Assembly: GCF_003863365.1 (NCBI RefSeq) | Contig: NZ_RQXT01000005.1 | Span: 1-64,000, forward strand | Direction: 5' to 3' | DNA length: 64,000 nt | Origin: Mesorhizobium tamadayense | Lineage (GTDB): Bacteria; Pseudomonadota; Alphaproteobacteria; Rhizobiales; Rhizobiaceae | Part shown: positions 23,890 through 33,779 of the stretch, piece after piece | Layout: the number at the start of each line of letters is the position of its first letter | Numbering within the stretch: the stretch's first letter is position 1 | Notes under the pieces: generated by a model | What the model saw: the letters and a program-made list of their open reading frames with translations, nothing else | Told to the model about the DNA's origin: nothing | The model's database searches: none | Program-made: the position numbers and the translations under genes

Positions 23890-24899
23890 GCCATCACTCG
23901 TTCGGTACGCATGTGCTCAATGCAGTCGACAATCGTCTGCCTCGTGCTTCGCACAGGGCGCCAGCCGGTGGTGGTGGTCAAAAGATTTGTGTCCGGCACG
24001 CGGTCATACGTTACGGCAAACCTCTCGCCATAGATCGAGTTGGACGGCTTCATGACAATCGGCGCGTTTGTCTTGGTGGCCTCAACTACCATCCTTGCAA
24101 GGTTGCCAATCTGCACAGCCTCGCTACCGCCCAGATTGACCGGACGTCCTCGCAAGGAACGGCTCTGCATGACCAGTAGCAACCCTTCTGCGGCGTCAGC
24201 AACATGAAGAAATGCCCGCCTCTGCTCGCCATCGTCATGAACAACGAGCGGCTCGCCCCGCAACGCCGCGTCGACAAAGACCGGCAATACCAAACCGGTT
24301 GCCGCACGCTGCCGCGGCCCAGCCATGTTGAATGGCCGGACGATCCAGGTCGGGATACCGAAATCGAAAAACATGCCGGCGACCAGATGCTCGACCGCTG
24401 CTTTCGCAGCGGCATAGCCCCATCGCGGCCGGATGTCCGTCATTACAGGATCGGACTCGGTGATCGGACGATCGCGGCCAGAGCCGTAAACTTCCGAGCT
24501 TGATGTATAAAGAATCGGTCGCCGGTGGAATTGGCAAGCCTCGACGATGGCACAGCCCGACTCCAGAATGCCGCTGGTCACGGCAAAACGTTCCTTATGG
24601 GCGCGCTGAACACCGATGGGGCTCGCCAGATGGAAGACTGCGTCGGCCTGACCCACTTCGTTGTGAACCGCGGCATTGAATGCTTGATCGCCAACCCTGA
24701 AGGTACGAATCTTCAGGCGGGGATCGCCAGCGGGAAGATTGCGAAGCGATCCGTTCGAAAGATCGTCGATAACGGTTACGCTGCAATTTCGGGCAAGCAA
24801 GATGTCGACAAGTGCCGATCCAACGAAGCCTGCACCACCTGTAACCAAGACATGGGTGTGCGCGCCGAATTCAACCAGGTCCGCGCTATGGTTGTCCAA
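23886..24899 (-). CDS. NAD-dependent nucleotide-sugar epimerase/dehydratase
   Basis: This 337-residue extended short-chain dehydrogenase/reductase has an N-terminal Rossmann motif VLVTGGAGFVGSALVD, acidic NAD-ribose strand VTVIDDLSNGS, LYTSSSEVYGSG with the catalytic Ser, and the YxxxK motif in RWGYAAAKAAVEHL. It resembles UDP-glucuronate decarboxylase and UDP-hexose 4-epimerase-like proteins, but the exact substrate cannot be fixed. It acts in the cytoplasm on UDP-sugars and is co-translated with the sugar-1-P transferase gene. ATG 24899 is the only plausible start. Confidence 0.87.
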   Translation of the reverse strand: MDNHSADLVEFGAHTHVLVTGGAGFVGSALVDILLARNCSVTVIDDLSNGSLRNLPAGDPRLKIRTFRVGDQAFNAAVHNEVGQADAVFHLASPIGVQRAHKERFAVTSGILESGCAIVEACQFHRRPILYTSSSEVYGSGRDRPITESDPVMTDIRPRWGYAAAKAAVEHLVAGMFFDFGIPTWIVRPFNMAGPRQRAATGLVLPVFVDAALRGEPLVVHDDGEQRRAFLHVADAAEGLLLVMQSRSLRGRPVNLGGSEAVQIGNLARMVVEATKTNAPIVMKPSNSIYGERFAVTYDRVPDTNLLTTTTGWRPVRSTRQTIVDCIEHMRTERVMA

Positions 24900-25313
24900 T
24901 ATTTTCGCCCTCCAGAACGCCCGTGGCCTCGCAACATCCGGGACAGTCTTTCTATACAGTCAAGGACAGCGCGAACAACCTCGTTTTTCTAGCAAACAGC
25001 GGGTTTTCATCGTCCTCGATTTCTTCAACCGACAAGCGCCCACGCGGCACACCGCCCAAAGCCCAACATCAACCCCCATGAGGGCAGACCTGATTCCGAA
25101 TCAAGCTTGATTCCGGTGTAGTTTTTCGTCCTTGTAGCTCGAAATAAACTGTGAGGGTATCCCCATGTTTCTCAGGCTTCAGATTGTAAGGACATGCTAA
25201 TGTTCGAATGGGCGATTGGCGTGATCGCAGTGGCGACTTTTACACTACGTCTCTGCGTCGACTCATGGGATGCAAGCAGGCTATGACACAAGGGAGTTAG
25301 TTCGGGAGGAGTT
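24900..25313. other. Divergent promoter region of the polysaccharide cluster, with a possible tiny ORF
   Basis: It separates the leftward epimerase gene from the rightward acyltransferase genes and should carry both promoters. A 28-codon frame at 25200-25286 (MFEWAIGVIAVATFTLRLCV…) would encode one hydrophobic segment, but it lacks a ribosome-binding site, so I do not call it a gene. Confidence 0.4.
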
Positions 25314-27410
25314 TTGAAGCTCGACTATCGGCCAGACATCGACGGATTGCGAGCGATGGCCGTGGCCATCGTGATCCTTTTCCATTTCGGCGTACCCGGT
25401 TTCCCGGGCGGATTCATCGGCGTCGATATTTTCTTTGTCATCTCAGGTTATTTGATCACACGCCTTTTGATTGCCGAAGAAGGCGGACTTTCACTGCCTG
25501 AATTCTATGGCAGACGAATCCGGCGAATACTGCCTGCAATGCTGGTGATGATTTGTTTCTCGCTGATGGCGGGGTGGTATCTGCTGCTGCCCGGGGACTA
25601 TGCCGGTTTGGGACGGAGTGCAGCATATTCTGCTCTCGGGTTGGGAAACTACTACTTCCTCTGGAATACCGGCTACTTCGACCGCGACGCGACACTTCTA
25701 CCTCTTCTTCATCTCTGGTCGCTGGGCGTCGAGGAGCAGTTCTATCTCGCGTGGCCGATACTGCTTGTGTCCGCGACAAGACTGGCACGGGGCCGCCGAC
25801 TGCCGATCGCCGCGCTGATCTGCACCGTCGCACTAGCCAGCTTCTCGATTGCCCTCCATCTGGTGGCAATCGATGCGAAGCAAGCATTCTATGTTCCCTT
25901 CAGCCGGGCTTGGGAGTTGGCCTTGGGCGGTTTGCTCGTCTTCGTGCCGCCGATCAGCCGCCGCGGGACTTCCGAAGCGTTCGGGCTGATTGGCATTTGC
26001 CTAGTCGCCGGCAGCGCCGTGTGGCTGTCGCCGAGCCAACCCTTTCCGGGCCTCAGCGCGCTCGTCCCGGTGACCGGCGCTGTCCTGCTCATCTGGCCGC
26101 GTTCGCAGTCAATGGTCTCGGCTTTGCTTGCGAGCGCAGTTTTGCGATCGACGGGCAAGATTTCCTACAGCCTTTATCTTTGGCATTGGCCGATCCTGGT
26201 CTTCTTTCGTCACTACGCAGGTACCGCGATGCCGACGGCGGTCGAATCGTCGGTTCTGATTGCGACGGCCTGGCTGGCAGCGTATCTATCCTGGCGGTTC
26301 GTCGAGGAACCTGCGCGCCGTTGGCGGGCGCCTCCACCCAGAGCACTGATCGCCGGTGCGACCGCCGCGCTGTTGGTTTGCCTGAGCGGCAACGCGATCT
26401 TCGAAGCCGGCGGCTTCACCAACAGGATTTCGAAAGAAGTCGAGGCAATGCGCAGTCTCGATATGATGTGGGATTGGCCATGTCCGCGAACGGTCAGCAT
26501 TGCTGAACTGGGTGGCACTTTTTGCGCGTTCGGCGCGCCCTGGGACAGAGCGGCACACCACGCCATGTTGTGGGGCGACAGCCACGCAGAGCATCTCGCC
26601 CCTCTCTTTGATGCCGTAGGCAAAAGAGAAAACACGGCCTTCTTTCTCTATCGTGGCTGCCCGGCCGCCTTCGGCGAGGATGTCCATCGCTCCTTCCCGG
26701 GACTGCCCAACTACCGGGAAACCTGCGCATCGTCTCGGGAGGTGGCGGTCACTATGCTAGGGCAGCGGAAGGATATCGACCTCGTGGCGCTGTCGTCGGC
26801 TTGGACCGCCCTCCTCAACACCGACGTCACTTCCGATGACGGGCGGCAAGCCGATAAATTAGTGCTGCTGCGCGATGGCCTGCGTAGTCTCGTCAAAGAA
26901 ATCAGCACCCCGAACCGACGCATTGGAATCATTGGACAGGTGCCGGGGCCAGGCCTCGATTTGACTTCATGCGCGGTGATGCGCGAAAGCGGCATGATAA
27001 GACATTGCTCGACCGAGATGGATAGCGAGCGGATCCTGCAGATATGGTCGCCAATGGTGACCGCGCTCGGATCGCTCGCAGAGGATAATTCGGTGTTCTT
27101 TGTGAATCCGCTCAAAGGCATGTGTCCGGGCGGACATTGCGCCACCTACGTCAACGGTGAGTTCATTTACCGCGACGGGTCGCACCTCCGCAGAAATCTA
27201 AGGCCGGAGACCGACGACGCGATCGCGCGAATGATGGGCCTTTACGCGGCTCTTGATGCAAGCCAAGGGCAAGCCCGGGTGTCGGCCGCGGACGCCGAGC
27301 AAGCCCAAGCGGCCACCAGAAGCGATTTGGCGGGAAGCCAAATGGCCAAGCCACATCCCGACAGTGACCGGCTTGGCCTGGCGGAACAACGGTGTCGCGT
27401 TGCCCATTAA
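25314..27410 (+). CDS. Acyltransferase 3 (OafA/YrhL) with C-terminal SGNH domain, first of a tandem pair
   Basis: The 698-residue product has an acyltransferase-3 membrane domain (residues about 1-345) opening YRPDIDGLRAMAVAIVILFH and VDIFFVISGYLITRLLI, with LLHLWSLGVEEQFYLAWPIL and SYSLYLWHWPILVFF. A periplasmic SGNH-type domain follows, with block MLWGDSHAEHLAPLFD and a C-terminal DGSHL. Such proteins O-acetylate LPS, capsule or exopolysaccharide sugars at the periplasmic face. The start is TTG 25314, strongly supported by GGGAGGAG just upstream. The C-terminal 50 residues are Ala/Gln-rich and overlap the next gene. Confidence 0.93.
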   Translation: MKLDYRPDIDGLRAMAVAIVILFHFGVPGFPGGFIGVDIFFVISGYLITRLLIAEEGGLSLPEFYGRRIRRILPAMLVMICFSLMAGWYLLLPGDYAGLGRSAAYSALGLGNYYFLWNTGYFDRDATLLPLLHLWSLGVEEQFYLAWPILLVSATRLARGRRLPIAALICTVALASFSIALHLVAIDAKQAFYVPFSRAWELALGGLLVFVPPISRRGTSEAFGLIGICLVAGSAVWLSPSQPFPGLSALVPVTGAVLLIWPRSQSMVSALLASAVLRSTGKISYSLYLWHWPILVFFRHYAGTAMPTAVESSVLIATAWLAAYLSWRFVEEPARRWRAPPPRALIAGATAALLVCLSGNAIFEAGGFTNRISKEVEAMRSLDMMWDWPCPRTVSIAELGGTFCAFGAPWDRAAHHAMLWGDSHAEHLAPLFDAVGKRENTAFFLYRGCPAAFGEDVHRSFPGLPNYRETCASSREVAVTMLGQRKDIDLVALSSAWTALLNTDVTSDDGRQADKLVLLRDGLRSLVKEISTPNRRIGIIGQVPGPGLDLTSCAVMRESGMIRHCSTEMDSERILQIWSPMVTALGSLAEDNSVFFVNPLKGMCPGGHCATYVNGEFIYRDGSHLRRNLRPETDDAIARMMGLYAALDASQGQARVSAADAEQAQAATRSDLAGSQMAKPHPDSDRLGLAEQRCRVAH

Positions 27411-29418
27411 AGGGCAAGCCGGATCCCCTTCGTCCGTAGCAACTGCCGGACCGGACGGTTATCGCGCTGACATAGACGGACTTAGAGCAGTCGCCGTTCT
27501 CGCGGTGCTCTGTTTCCATTTGGGAGTTTCGGGTTTTTCCGGCGGCTTTGTCGGCGTCGATGTGTTTTTCGTGATCAGCGGTTTTCTGATTACGCGCATT
27601 GTGGCCGCCGATATCAAGGCGGAGCGTTTCAGTCTTGCGCGGTTCTGGTCGCGTCGGGCTCGCCGCCTCCTGCCGGCCTTGTTCGCCACACTGGCGCTTT
27701 CATGCGTCGCCGCTTTTCTTTTGCTTGCGCCTCGGCATCTGGAGAGCTTCGCGCAATCCCTGGTGGCCGCGGCTTTCGGCGTTTCGAACATCCTGTTCTG
27801 GCGCGAGTCGGGTTACTTCGATCTCGCCGCGCGAATTAAGCCACTCCTACATACCTGGTCCCTGAGCGTGGAGTGGCAGTTCTATCTCGTCTGGCCGTTG
27901 CTGCTTTCAGTTTTGCTTGGCCGGTACCCAAGGCGGATGGCGTGGCCGATTCTGGCGGCCGCTGCTTTGAGCTTCTGCCTTATTCTCGCGTTCCAGGACG
28001 GATCGTTTTGGCTGTTTTCATGGACGCATGCGGCCGAATGGATCGCCGACGGGCGTGCGACCGTCTTTTACAACACGCCTTTTCGCGTGTTCGAGTTCGC
28101 TTGCGGCGCGGCGCTGGTGTGGCTTCCGAAGCCACGGCCCGTCATTCTTCACGAGTTGCTCGTCCTGCTTGGGCTAGTCCTTATTGGCAGCGCCGTCTTC
28201 TTCCTCGATAGCGGTTCGGGCGCTCCCGCTTGGAATGTCCTTCTCCCTACCATCGGCGCCGCGATGGTGCTGCATTCGGATCGTTCGCGATGGGCGGGAC
28301 TTATCCTGCGCAACGTTCCGGCCGTGTATCTCGGACGCATCAGCTACTCACTCTACCTCGTCCACTGGCCGCTGATGGTGTTTTGCAACTATGGCCTGCT
28401 TCGAACACCGTCGTCGGCAGAAGCTATTTTCGTCGGGCTGCTGTCTCTCGTCCTCGCTACCTTGATGTTTCATTTCGTCGAGCAGCCTTGTCGTGCAGGC
28501 CGTGGCTTCGTCGCACCTGCCGGGCTTGCCTTGGCGGGCCTGGTCTCATTCTCCGTGGTCAACTACGCGATGTCGGACGGAATGCCCTGGCGTCTTCAGT
28601 CCGTAGCAGCGGGAACCGAACTGGCCGACAGTGCGGCCTTGAAGGCGATCACGGGTTCGTTGGGTTGTCAGGATTTCTGTGAGTTCGGAAATCTCCAAAG
28701 CCCGAACAGGGTCCTGGTGGTCGGGGATTCGCATGTCGAACATTACACACGCGCCCTCAACGAACTCGGTGGGCAGGATTTCCATTTCCTGCTGGCAGAA
28801 GCCGGCAATTGCTATTTCGGGGCGGAGCTTCAGACCCGAACCAACGGTGCGGTCACGCAGCATTGCCGGAACGCAACAGACCAGGCCGCGCGTTGGTTGA
28901 AGGCTGGTGGCATTGTGGCCATCGTCCAGGGGCAGCGCTGGCCTGGATATCGCAATCTTCTTGAACGGAAGGTCGATGGCGCGCCTGTCGACATTTCTGA
29001 TGTGGCGACGCTGTTTCCGACGATGCTCGGGGATATCGCGAAACTCTATGCCGGCTTTCGCGGTCCGGTCATTCTTATTGGGCACGCTCCGAGTACCAAC
29101 CTGATTTGCAGCATAAGACCGGCTTATTTCTCCTTGCCATGCCCGGTCCCCTCACGGGTAGAGCATGTGGATTTCGAAGGCTCGTTTCATGCCTTCGCAA
29201 CAGTGCATCGTGGCTTCGACCTGGTAGATCCCGTCGATACCATTTGTTCGCCGAGGGAGTGTCATGCCACGGACGCGGCGGGACATAGTCTCTATGTCGA
29301 CGATCACCATCTGTCGATCTTCGGAGCGCGGCTTGTCGTTCCGAAGATCATCGAGAGGCTTCAGAAGGATTTGTCCGTCGCGTCACGGCAGCCATTGTGG
29401 CAACCGACCACGCAATGA
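27400..29418 (+). CDS. Acyltransferase 3 with C-terminal SGNH domain, second of the pair
   Basis: This paralogue of the preceding gene has YRADIDGLRAVAVLAVLCFH, VDVFFVISGFLITRIVAADI, LLHTWSLSVEWQFYLVWPLL, ISYSLYLVHWPLMVF, then an SGNH domain with VLVVGDSHVEHYTRALNE and a late DDHHLS motif. It should O-acylate polysaccharide at the periplasmic face. The start is uncertain. TTG 27400 overlaps the previous stop by 11 bp and gives a 672-residue protein whose N-terminus suits the family; ATG 27253 or 27256, inside the previous gene, would add up to 49 basic residues. Its last 71 bp overlap the convergent Wzy-like gene. Confidence 0.9.
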   Translation: MPIKGQAGSPSSVATAGPDGYRADIDGLRAVAVLAVLCFHLGVSGFSGGFVGVDVFFVISGFLITRIVAADIKAERFSLARFWSRRARRLLPALFATLALSCVAAFLLLAPRHLESFAQSLVAAAFGVSNILFWRESGYFDLAARIKPLLHTWSLSVEWQFYLVWPLLLSVLLGRYPRRMAWPILAAAALSFCLILAFQDGSFWLFSWTHAAEWIADGRATVFYNTPFRVFEFACGAALVWLPKPRPVILHELLVLLGLVLIGSAVFFLDSGSGAPAWNVLLPTIGAAMVLHSDRSRWAGLILRNVPAVYLGRISYSLYLVHWPLMVFCNYGLLRTPSSAEAIFVGLLSLVLATLMFHFVEQPCRAGRGFVAPAGLALAGLVSFSVVNYAMSDGMPWRLQSVAAGTELADSAALKAITGSLGCQDFCEFGNLQSPNRVLVVGDSHVEHYTRALNELGGQDFHFLLAEAGNCYFGAELQTRTNGAVTQHCRNATDQAARWLKAGGIVAIVQGQRWPGYRNLLERKVDGAPVDISDVATLFPTMLGDIAKLYAGFRGPVILIGHAPSTNLICSIRPAYFSLPCPVPSRVEHVDFEGSFHAFATVHRGFDLVDPVDTICSPRECHATDAAGHSLYVDDHHLSIFGARLVVPKIIERLQKDLSVASRQPLWQPTTQ

Positions 29419-31357
29419 CTATGCCCAGAAGAGTGAAGCAGAGCGCGCTGACCGAGAGCGGAACGGCGACCTCGTAGGTTCGCCCATTTTTACGAGGATC
29501 GCTCGAATCCGTGGCCGCAAACAGCACCGCGTCTCGCCGACGGAATGTATACTCGCCCGGACGGACGGCGGGCCATGCATGCGGGGACCAGTCGACCCGC
29601 TGGAGCGGTGTCTTGTCCTCGCGCAGATGGAATGCTTGCGACGAAGACGCGCCGGGAATGCTGTCAAACTGGAAAAGGCCCGGAAATTGTGACGGTGGAA
29701 GGCGCGTCTCGTATCCGCCTCTCGCGGTGAACATGGTCTCGTTCTGGAGTCGCCCGCTTGCCAGCGGCGGTGTGACGAGCAGTATCGCAACGCAGCCGGC
29801 GGCAAATGCCGCGAAGCCTGCAGCTGCTCCGCAAACAAAGCTCCAAGGCTGCCCACTCCCTGCCGGCGACGACTTTCGAGCGGACGCTCTGCGCTCGGCA
29901 AGCATGCCGCCAATTGCCAGGGCGACTGGAAGGAAGAGAGAGGGCGTGAGCAAGATGTCGTGGGACGTCAGCATCACCCCTATAAGCGCTACACCAATCG
30001 CGAGATCGCCAGCGTCGCGGGCGAAGCAGAAAGCGAAGCCGACGAGGCCGATCGGGATCAACCAGCCGAGGTGGCCAAAAGCGATTGCGAAGAGAAGGAA
30101 GGTATTGTGGGGAGCCAAGGCTTGCGCCTCTTCAAGGCCGCGACCAAAGAAGCCACCTTCTTGATAGGCGAGCAGGCCGCGCTCGAGAAAGAGTGCTCTG
30201 GCCGAAATCGAATTTCTCTTGCCCTCGTCGGTCAGACGCTCGCCGAACGCTTGCATCTTGGCAACATTGGCCGCGGACGAGGGCGGAGATAGGGCGACGG
30301 CGTCCACAGGCTTGTCGGCCTGGGGAGGAGCGGCTGAACTGATCGCAGGTTGTGCAGGCTGGTGGTCAATACGCGCGGACGAACTTGCCCCAGGTGGAGC
30401 CGGTTGATTTGCCGAACTCCAATCGGGCGACGGCGCAACCGGGGCTTCGGCGGCAGGTGCGGATCGCTCTTGAGATGTGTCGACAGCTTCCGTTGCCTCA
30501 TCGAGTGCCTTGCTAACCGATAATACACCAGCGAAGGATTCGCCGATGGCCACGCGGAAATAAGCATTTGTAGTCAGCGCGATGCCGATGGCAATCAACA
30601 GTGCAAATGCGGCGATGACCGCTCGACCCCAGCCGCTGATATCGATGTCAAAACGACGGCCACTGCGAAATTGCTGCCAAATGCGAACGGCAACGGGCAC
30701 GGCCACGGCGCCGAAGGCAGCAAGGAGGGTCGAGCGGGAAAGCGTGGCAAGAAGTGCTGCGCCTACCAGGACCAGGAAGCTTGCACGCCATTTTTGCGAG
30801 ACGGCGCGGTAGCTTGCCGCAGCCCCAAGCAGAAGGCCGGCCGCCGCTACATTCGGGTTGATCGCCAGGCCGGCAGCTCGTCCAGGGGTATTGGTGAAGC
30901 CGTTGGCGAACAAAAGATCGAGGAAGCACGCCACCGCGCTGAGTGCCGTGACCGATGCCGATATGCGCAACACCGTCGCAGGCATGGAGGCGAGCATGAA
31001 GACAATCGCTGAGCCAGCGAGAAAAAGCGTAATTAGATAGCACTCAGCGACGATCCCGACCGTGTGAAGCGCGACCGGGGCGACTGCCATGATGGCGGCG
31101 ATCGCAAGCGGGAGAATAGCACTAAGCACGTCCCGGCGCGCCACAAGGACGGCGATCGCGACAATCAGGACGCCGCCATACAGCGTATGAAAAACTAACC
31201 TCGCGAACTCGTCCCGCCCTGTAAAGAACGGCAGAAAGTATGGCATGAACCAGGACTGATAGATGACCACCGTAAACGCGCAGAGCCAGGCGGTAATATT
31301 CGTCAGTGCCGAACGCGGCGAATTCGCCCAGCGTTCCGAAGGGGTGATCCCGCTCAT
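29348..31357 (-). CDS. O-antigen polymerase/ligase-like multispan protein
   Basis: The 669-residue product has about ten to twelve hydrophobic segments and the overall Wzy/WaaL architecture: an N-terminal set of spans, ATLSRSTLLAAFGAVAVPVA in mid-protein, then a large Pro/Ala/Ser-rich soluble loop (about residues 285-365), a region with FFGRGLEEAQALAPHNTFLL (the H-N motif of the ligase family) and further spans. A C-terminal extension of about 100 residues before a last span is unusual for the family. It probably polymerises or ligates repeat units at the periplasmic face. The start codon directly follows the stop of the glycosyltransferase gene. The 3' end overlaps the convergent acyltransferase by 71 bp. 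Confidence 0.75.
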   Translation of the reverse strand: MSGITPSERWANSPRSALTNITAWLCAFTVVIYQSWFMPYFLPFFTGRDEFARLVFHTLYGGVLIVAIAVLVARRDVLSAILPLAIAAIMAVAPVALHTVGIVAECYLITLFLAGSAIVFMLASMPATVLRISASVTALSAVACFLDLLFANGFTNTPGRAAGLAINPNVAAAGLLLGAAASYRAVSQKWRASFLVLVGAALLATLSRSTLLAAFGAVAVPVAVRIWQQFRSGRRFDIDISGWGRAVIAAFALLIAIGIALTTNAYFRVAIGESFAGVLSVSKALDEATEAVDTSQERSAPAAEAPVAPSPDWSSANQPAPPGASSSARIDHQPAQPAISSAAPPQADKPVDAVALSPPSSAANVAKMQAFGERLTDEGKRNSISARALFLERGLLAYQEGGFFGRGLEEAQALAPHNTFLLFAIAFGHLGWLIPIGLVGFAFCFARDAGDLAIGVALIGVMLTSHDILLTPSLFLPVALAIGGMLAERRASARKSSPAGSGQPWSFVCGAAAGFAAFAAGCVAILLVTPPLASGRLQNETMFTARGGYETRLPPSQFPGLFQFDSIPGASSSQAFHLREDKTPLQRVDWSPHAWPAVRPGEYTFRRRDAVLFAATDSSDPRKNGRTYEVAVPLSVSALCFTLLGIVIAWSVATMAAVTRRTNPSEASR

Positions 31358-32617
31358 TCAATTGTCCGCGAGATAGAGGCGTTCATAAGCGTCGACCATG
31401 GCCGCTGTCGAATAGAGCGACCGCATTGCCCGTTGCCGAAATTCCCGGTCGCCTGTCTGCTCCGGCAATCGGTCGAGGACGGCTATAAGCCCACGCGCCA
31501 GATCGGCGGGGTCACGAGGCTGCACCAATACACAACACGGCAGGCCAGAGACAGCTTCCGGGTTTCCACCGACATTGGTGGCGACGACGGGAAGACCTGC
31601 CGTGAGCTTTTCCATCAAAGCGTTGCAAAAGCCTTCTTCGTGGGAGGCGATCACGCCGACATCCATGCCGGCGAGCAGGCCCGGGACGTCATTCTGCATT
31701 CCCAACAGCCGCACTTTCGCTCCAACGCCGAGCCGCTGGGCCTGCTCGGTCAGGGCCGGTCCGATGCCCCGATCCTGTCCTGCTATGAACAATCTCAGGT
31801 TCGGCCGATTTTGGCTTGCGCGAGCGAATGCCTCGATGAGATCGCTGTGTCCCTTATATGGAATTAGATTGGCGACTATGACGATGCCGATGTCGTCAGA
31901 ATCAAGACCGAGGCGGCGCCGAGTGTCGTCCCGGCGATGACCGATATCGTCGAAGCGGCTCATATCGAGACCATTTGGAATCACGCGAACGCGGTTGATG
32001 TCATAGCTGTCGCGAGCGGCCATATCGGCCGCGACCGCATGGGAGTTCGCGACCACCACATGCGAAAGCCGGTTGGCGATCCGATCCATAAGCTTCAGCC
32101 GTGGCCATCGCTCCTGATGGTTGCCGAGACCGCGCCGCGAAGTGACGACGAGCGGCGCCAGCGCGAACCGTCCCGCCAGCGCGCCCAGGAAGTTGGTCAA
32201 AGGTAGGAAGGCATGAACCACGCGCGGCCGGGTCCAGGCGATGCGCACGATAAGCGAAGCAACCGCGGCGCCGAGAACGAGCATCGCCTTCACACTTGGT
32301 CGCGTTCTCGGGGTAGAGCTCGGTTTGGAGTCCATCTTGGCAAATGCCGGCTCGGGTGAAGGATTCGGCCGATGAAGTCCATACAATACCCGGATTCCGG
32401 CACGATTGAGAGTCTCTGCCAGAACGCCGCCGCTCGACAGCGCGAAGACTTCGACCGTCCAGCCTCGCTTTTTCAATTCCTTGGCAAGCAGCACAAGCTG
32501 GCTTTCCGTCCCGCCGAGATCAAGCGTACCGATAACAAAAAGCAGGCTGCGACGAGGCCTTCTTGCGCGTGCGGTCGCAGGCTCTGCCGCGCGCTGTTGG
32601 CTTTCAGCATCGGTCAT
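31358..32617 (-). CDS. Glycosyltransferase family 4
   Basis: This GT-B glycosyltransferase of about 419 residues opens LLFVIGTLDLGGTESQLVLL, the canonical N-terminal GT4 motif, and continues VVHAFLPLTNFLGALAGRFA, VVTSRRGLGN, VIPNGLDMSRFD and the C-terminal EX7E motif EEGFCNALMEK. It transfers a sugar from a nucleotide donor during cytoplasmic assembly of the repeat unit. I chose ATG 32617 (MTDAESQQRAAE) because a GAGAAG motif lies upstream. In-frame ATGs at 32641 and 32731 would add low-complexity or non-family residues. It is followed without a gap by the Wzy-like gene. Confidence 0.9.
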   Translation of the reverse strand: MTDAESQQRAAEPATARARRPRRSLLFVIGTLDLGGTESQLVLLAKELKKRGWTVEVFALSSGGVLAETLNRAGIRVLYGLHRPNPSPEPAFAKMDSKPSSTPRTRPSVKAMLVLGAAVASLIVRIAWTRPRVVHAFLPLTNFLGALAGRFALAPLVVTSRRGLGNHQERWPRLKLMDRIANRLSHVVVANSHAVAADMAARDSYDINRVRVIPNGLDMSRFDDIGHRRDDTRRRLGLDSDDIGIVIVANLIPYKGHSDLIEAFARASQNRPNLRLFIAGQDRGIGPALTEQAQRLGVGAKVRLLGMQNDVPGLLAGMDVGVIASHEEGFCNALMEKLTAGLPVVATNVGGNPEAVSGLPCCVLVQPRDPADLARGLIAVLDRLPEQTGDREFRQRAMRSLYSTAAMVDAYERLYLADN

Positions 32618-32758
32618 CAAAAGTTCTTCTCGCAGCGTCATCCGTCCCGCCGCCGTCCCTCGTTGGCCCCGCTTGCCACATGGCGCCGGCCAACTGCAAG
32701 CAGAAGTGTTTACCGGGCAAAGGGATTCCACGAAGGGCCACGAGCGAGCAATAATTAG

Positions 32759-33658
32759 TTAGCTAGTCACCCCGGGAACCTGTTGCGGCATAAGCCTTGC
32801 CAGTTCGCGACGCTGAAGGAGCCTGCCTGCCGCGGCGAGCAACACACCGATTGCCAGAAGCATGAGGGGCGGAGCCCATTTCAAGCGCTCGAACTTCGCC
32901 TCGTAGGCGCGCACATTGTTGAAGTCTTCCGCGGTGCCAAGCTGCTGCCAAGACTGGCCATACGCCTTCTTCAGCAGAGGCAACATCGATCCAAATTGCG
33001 CGTAGTAGGAATCAACGATCGAAGGGGCTTTTTCTATCTCGACAAGAGAGTGCGGAACGAAAACGCCGTAGTCGGAATCGAGAACATTTGCGTTCGACTC
33101 GACGACGGTGTGCTCGGGCACACTGTAGATCTTCGCGTCGATGCCTTGATCAGCAAGGATGGAATAGACAATTTTTGAAACCTGGGAACAGAACCCGTAG
33201 CCGCGATGAAGTGCCTTGCGGGGCGTCACAAATTCATAGTTTTGCAGGTTATCCTGATATTCCGGCTGGAAGCTGAGCATCCAGAGCAGGTAATTGTCGA
33301 AAACACTGATCCTCGTGTAGCGCGTATCCGCCGCTGTCCAGCTGTCACCTTCCGTCCAATAGTGCACCACTCCGCCCGCAACGGCCTTGGTCAGGCGATC
33401 GAGATACACCTGCATGGGCTCACCTGGACCGCGATAGAGGTCGTCGACATCTCCAACGCTCTGCTCGAACCCAAGCGGCCCCTCGGTCGCCGCAGCAGGC
33501 GGTGCCGGGTAAGCCCTGACCAATCCGAGAGGATAGGCTGAGACGAAAAGCAGGAAGGCTGTTCCGACGCCCGCCAAGAACAGGCCGAGCGAACGCAGCG
33601 ATGCCGGATATAAACTCAGCCGCGGCCTTTGATCCCGAATCTTGATGGCATCATTCAT
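32759..33658 (-). CDS. Membrane-anchored transglutaminase-like (cysteine protease fold) protein
   Basis: The 299-residue product has an N-terminal span (SLGLFLAGVGTAFLLFVSAY), an extracytoplasmic domain, and a C-terminal span (PPLMLLAIGVLLAAAGRLLQ) with a basic tail. The domain contains a candidate Cys-His-Asp triad: Cys157 in HRGYGFCSQVSKIVY, His183 in PEHTVVE and Asp194 or Asp196 in LDSDYGV. That arrangement matches transglutaminase-like superfamily proteins seen in polysaccharide clusters. The substrate is unknown; a role in processing or anchoring the polymer, or an amide-forming step, is only a guess. It is transcribed leftward ahead of the GT4 gene. Confidence 0.7.
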   Translation of the reverse strand: MNDAIKIRDQRPRLSLYPASLRSLGLFLAGVGTAFLLFVSAYPLGLVRAYPAPPAAATEGPLGFEQSVGDVDDLYRGPGEPMQVYLDRLTKAVAGGVVHYWTEGDSWTAADTRYTRISVFDNYLLWMLSFQPEYQDNLQNYEFVTPRKALHRGYGFCSQVSKIVYSILADQGIDAKIYSVPEHTVVESNANVLDSDYGVFVPHSLVEIEKAPSIVDSYYAQFGSMLPLLKKAYGQSWQQLGTAEDFNNVRAYEAKFERLKWAPPLMLLAIGVLLAAAGRLLQRRELARLMPQQVPGVTS

Positions 33659-33779
33659 GATTGAAGCATATCACTTCGCGACAGACATGGCCCTTCGTCC
33701 ATCGCGCGGAAATGTGGCCGGACCACCTTCGGGCTTCTGTGATAAAATTGTCAATCTGCGTCGGTTGTGACTTGTCGCG

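Noticed and set aside
25200..25286. 28-codon hydrophobic ORF ahead of the acyltransferases
   Set aside because: No ribosome-binding site, no homology that I can recognise, and a frame this short is expected by chance.
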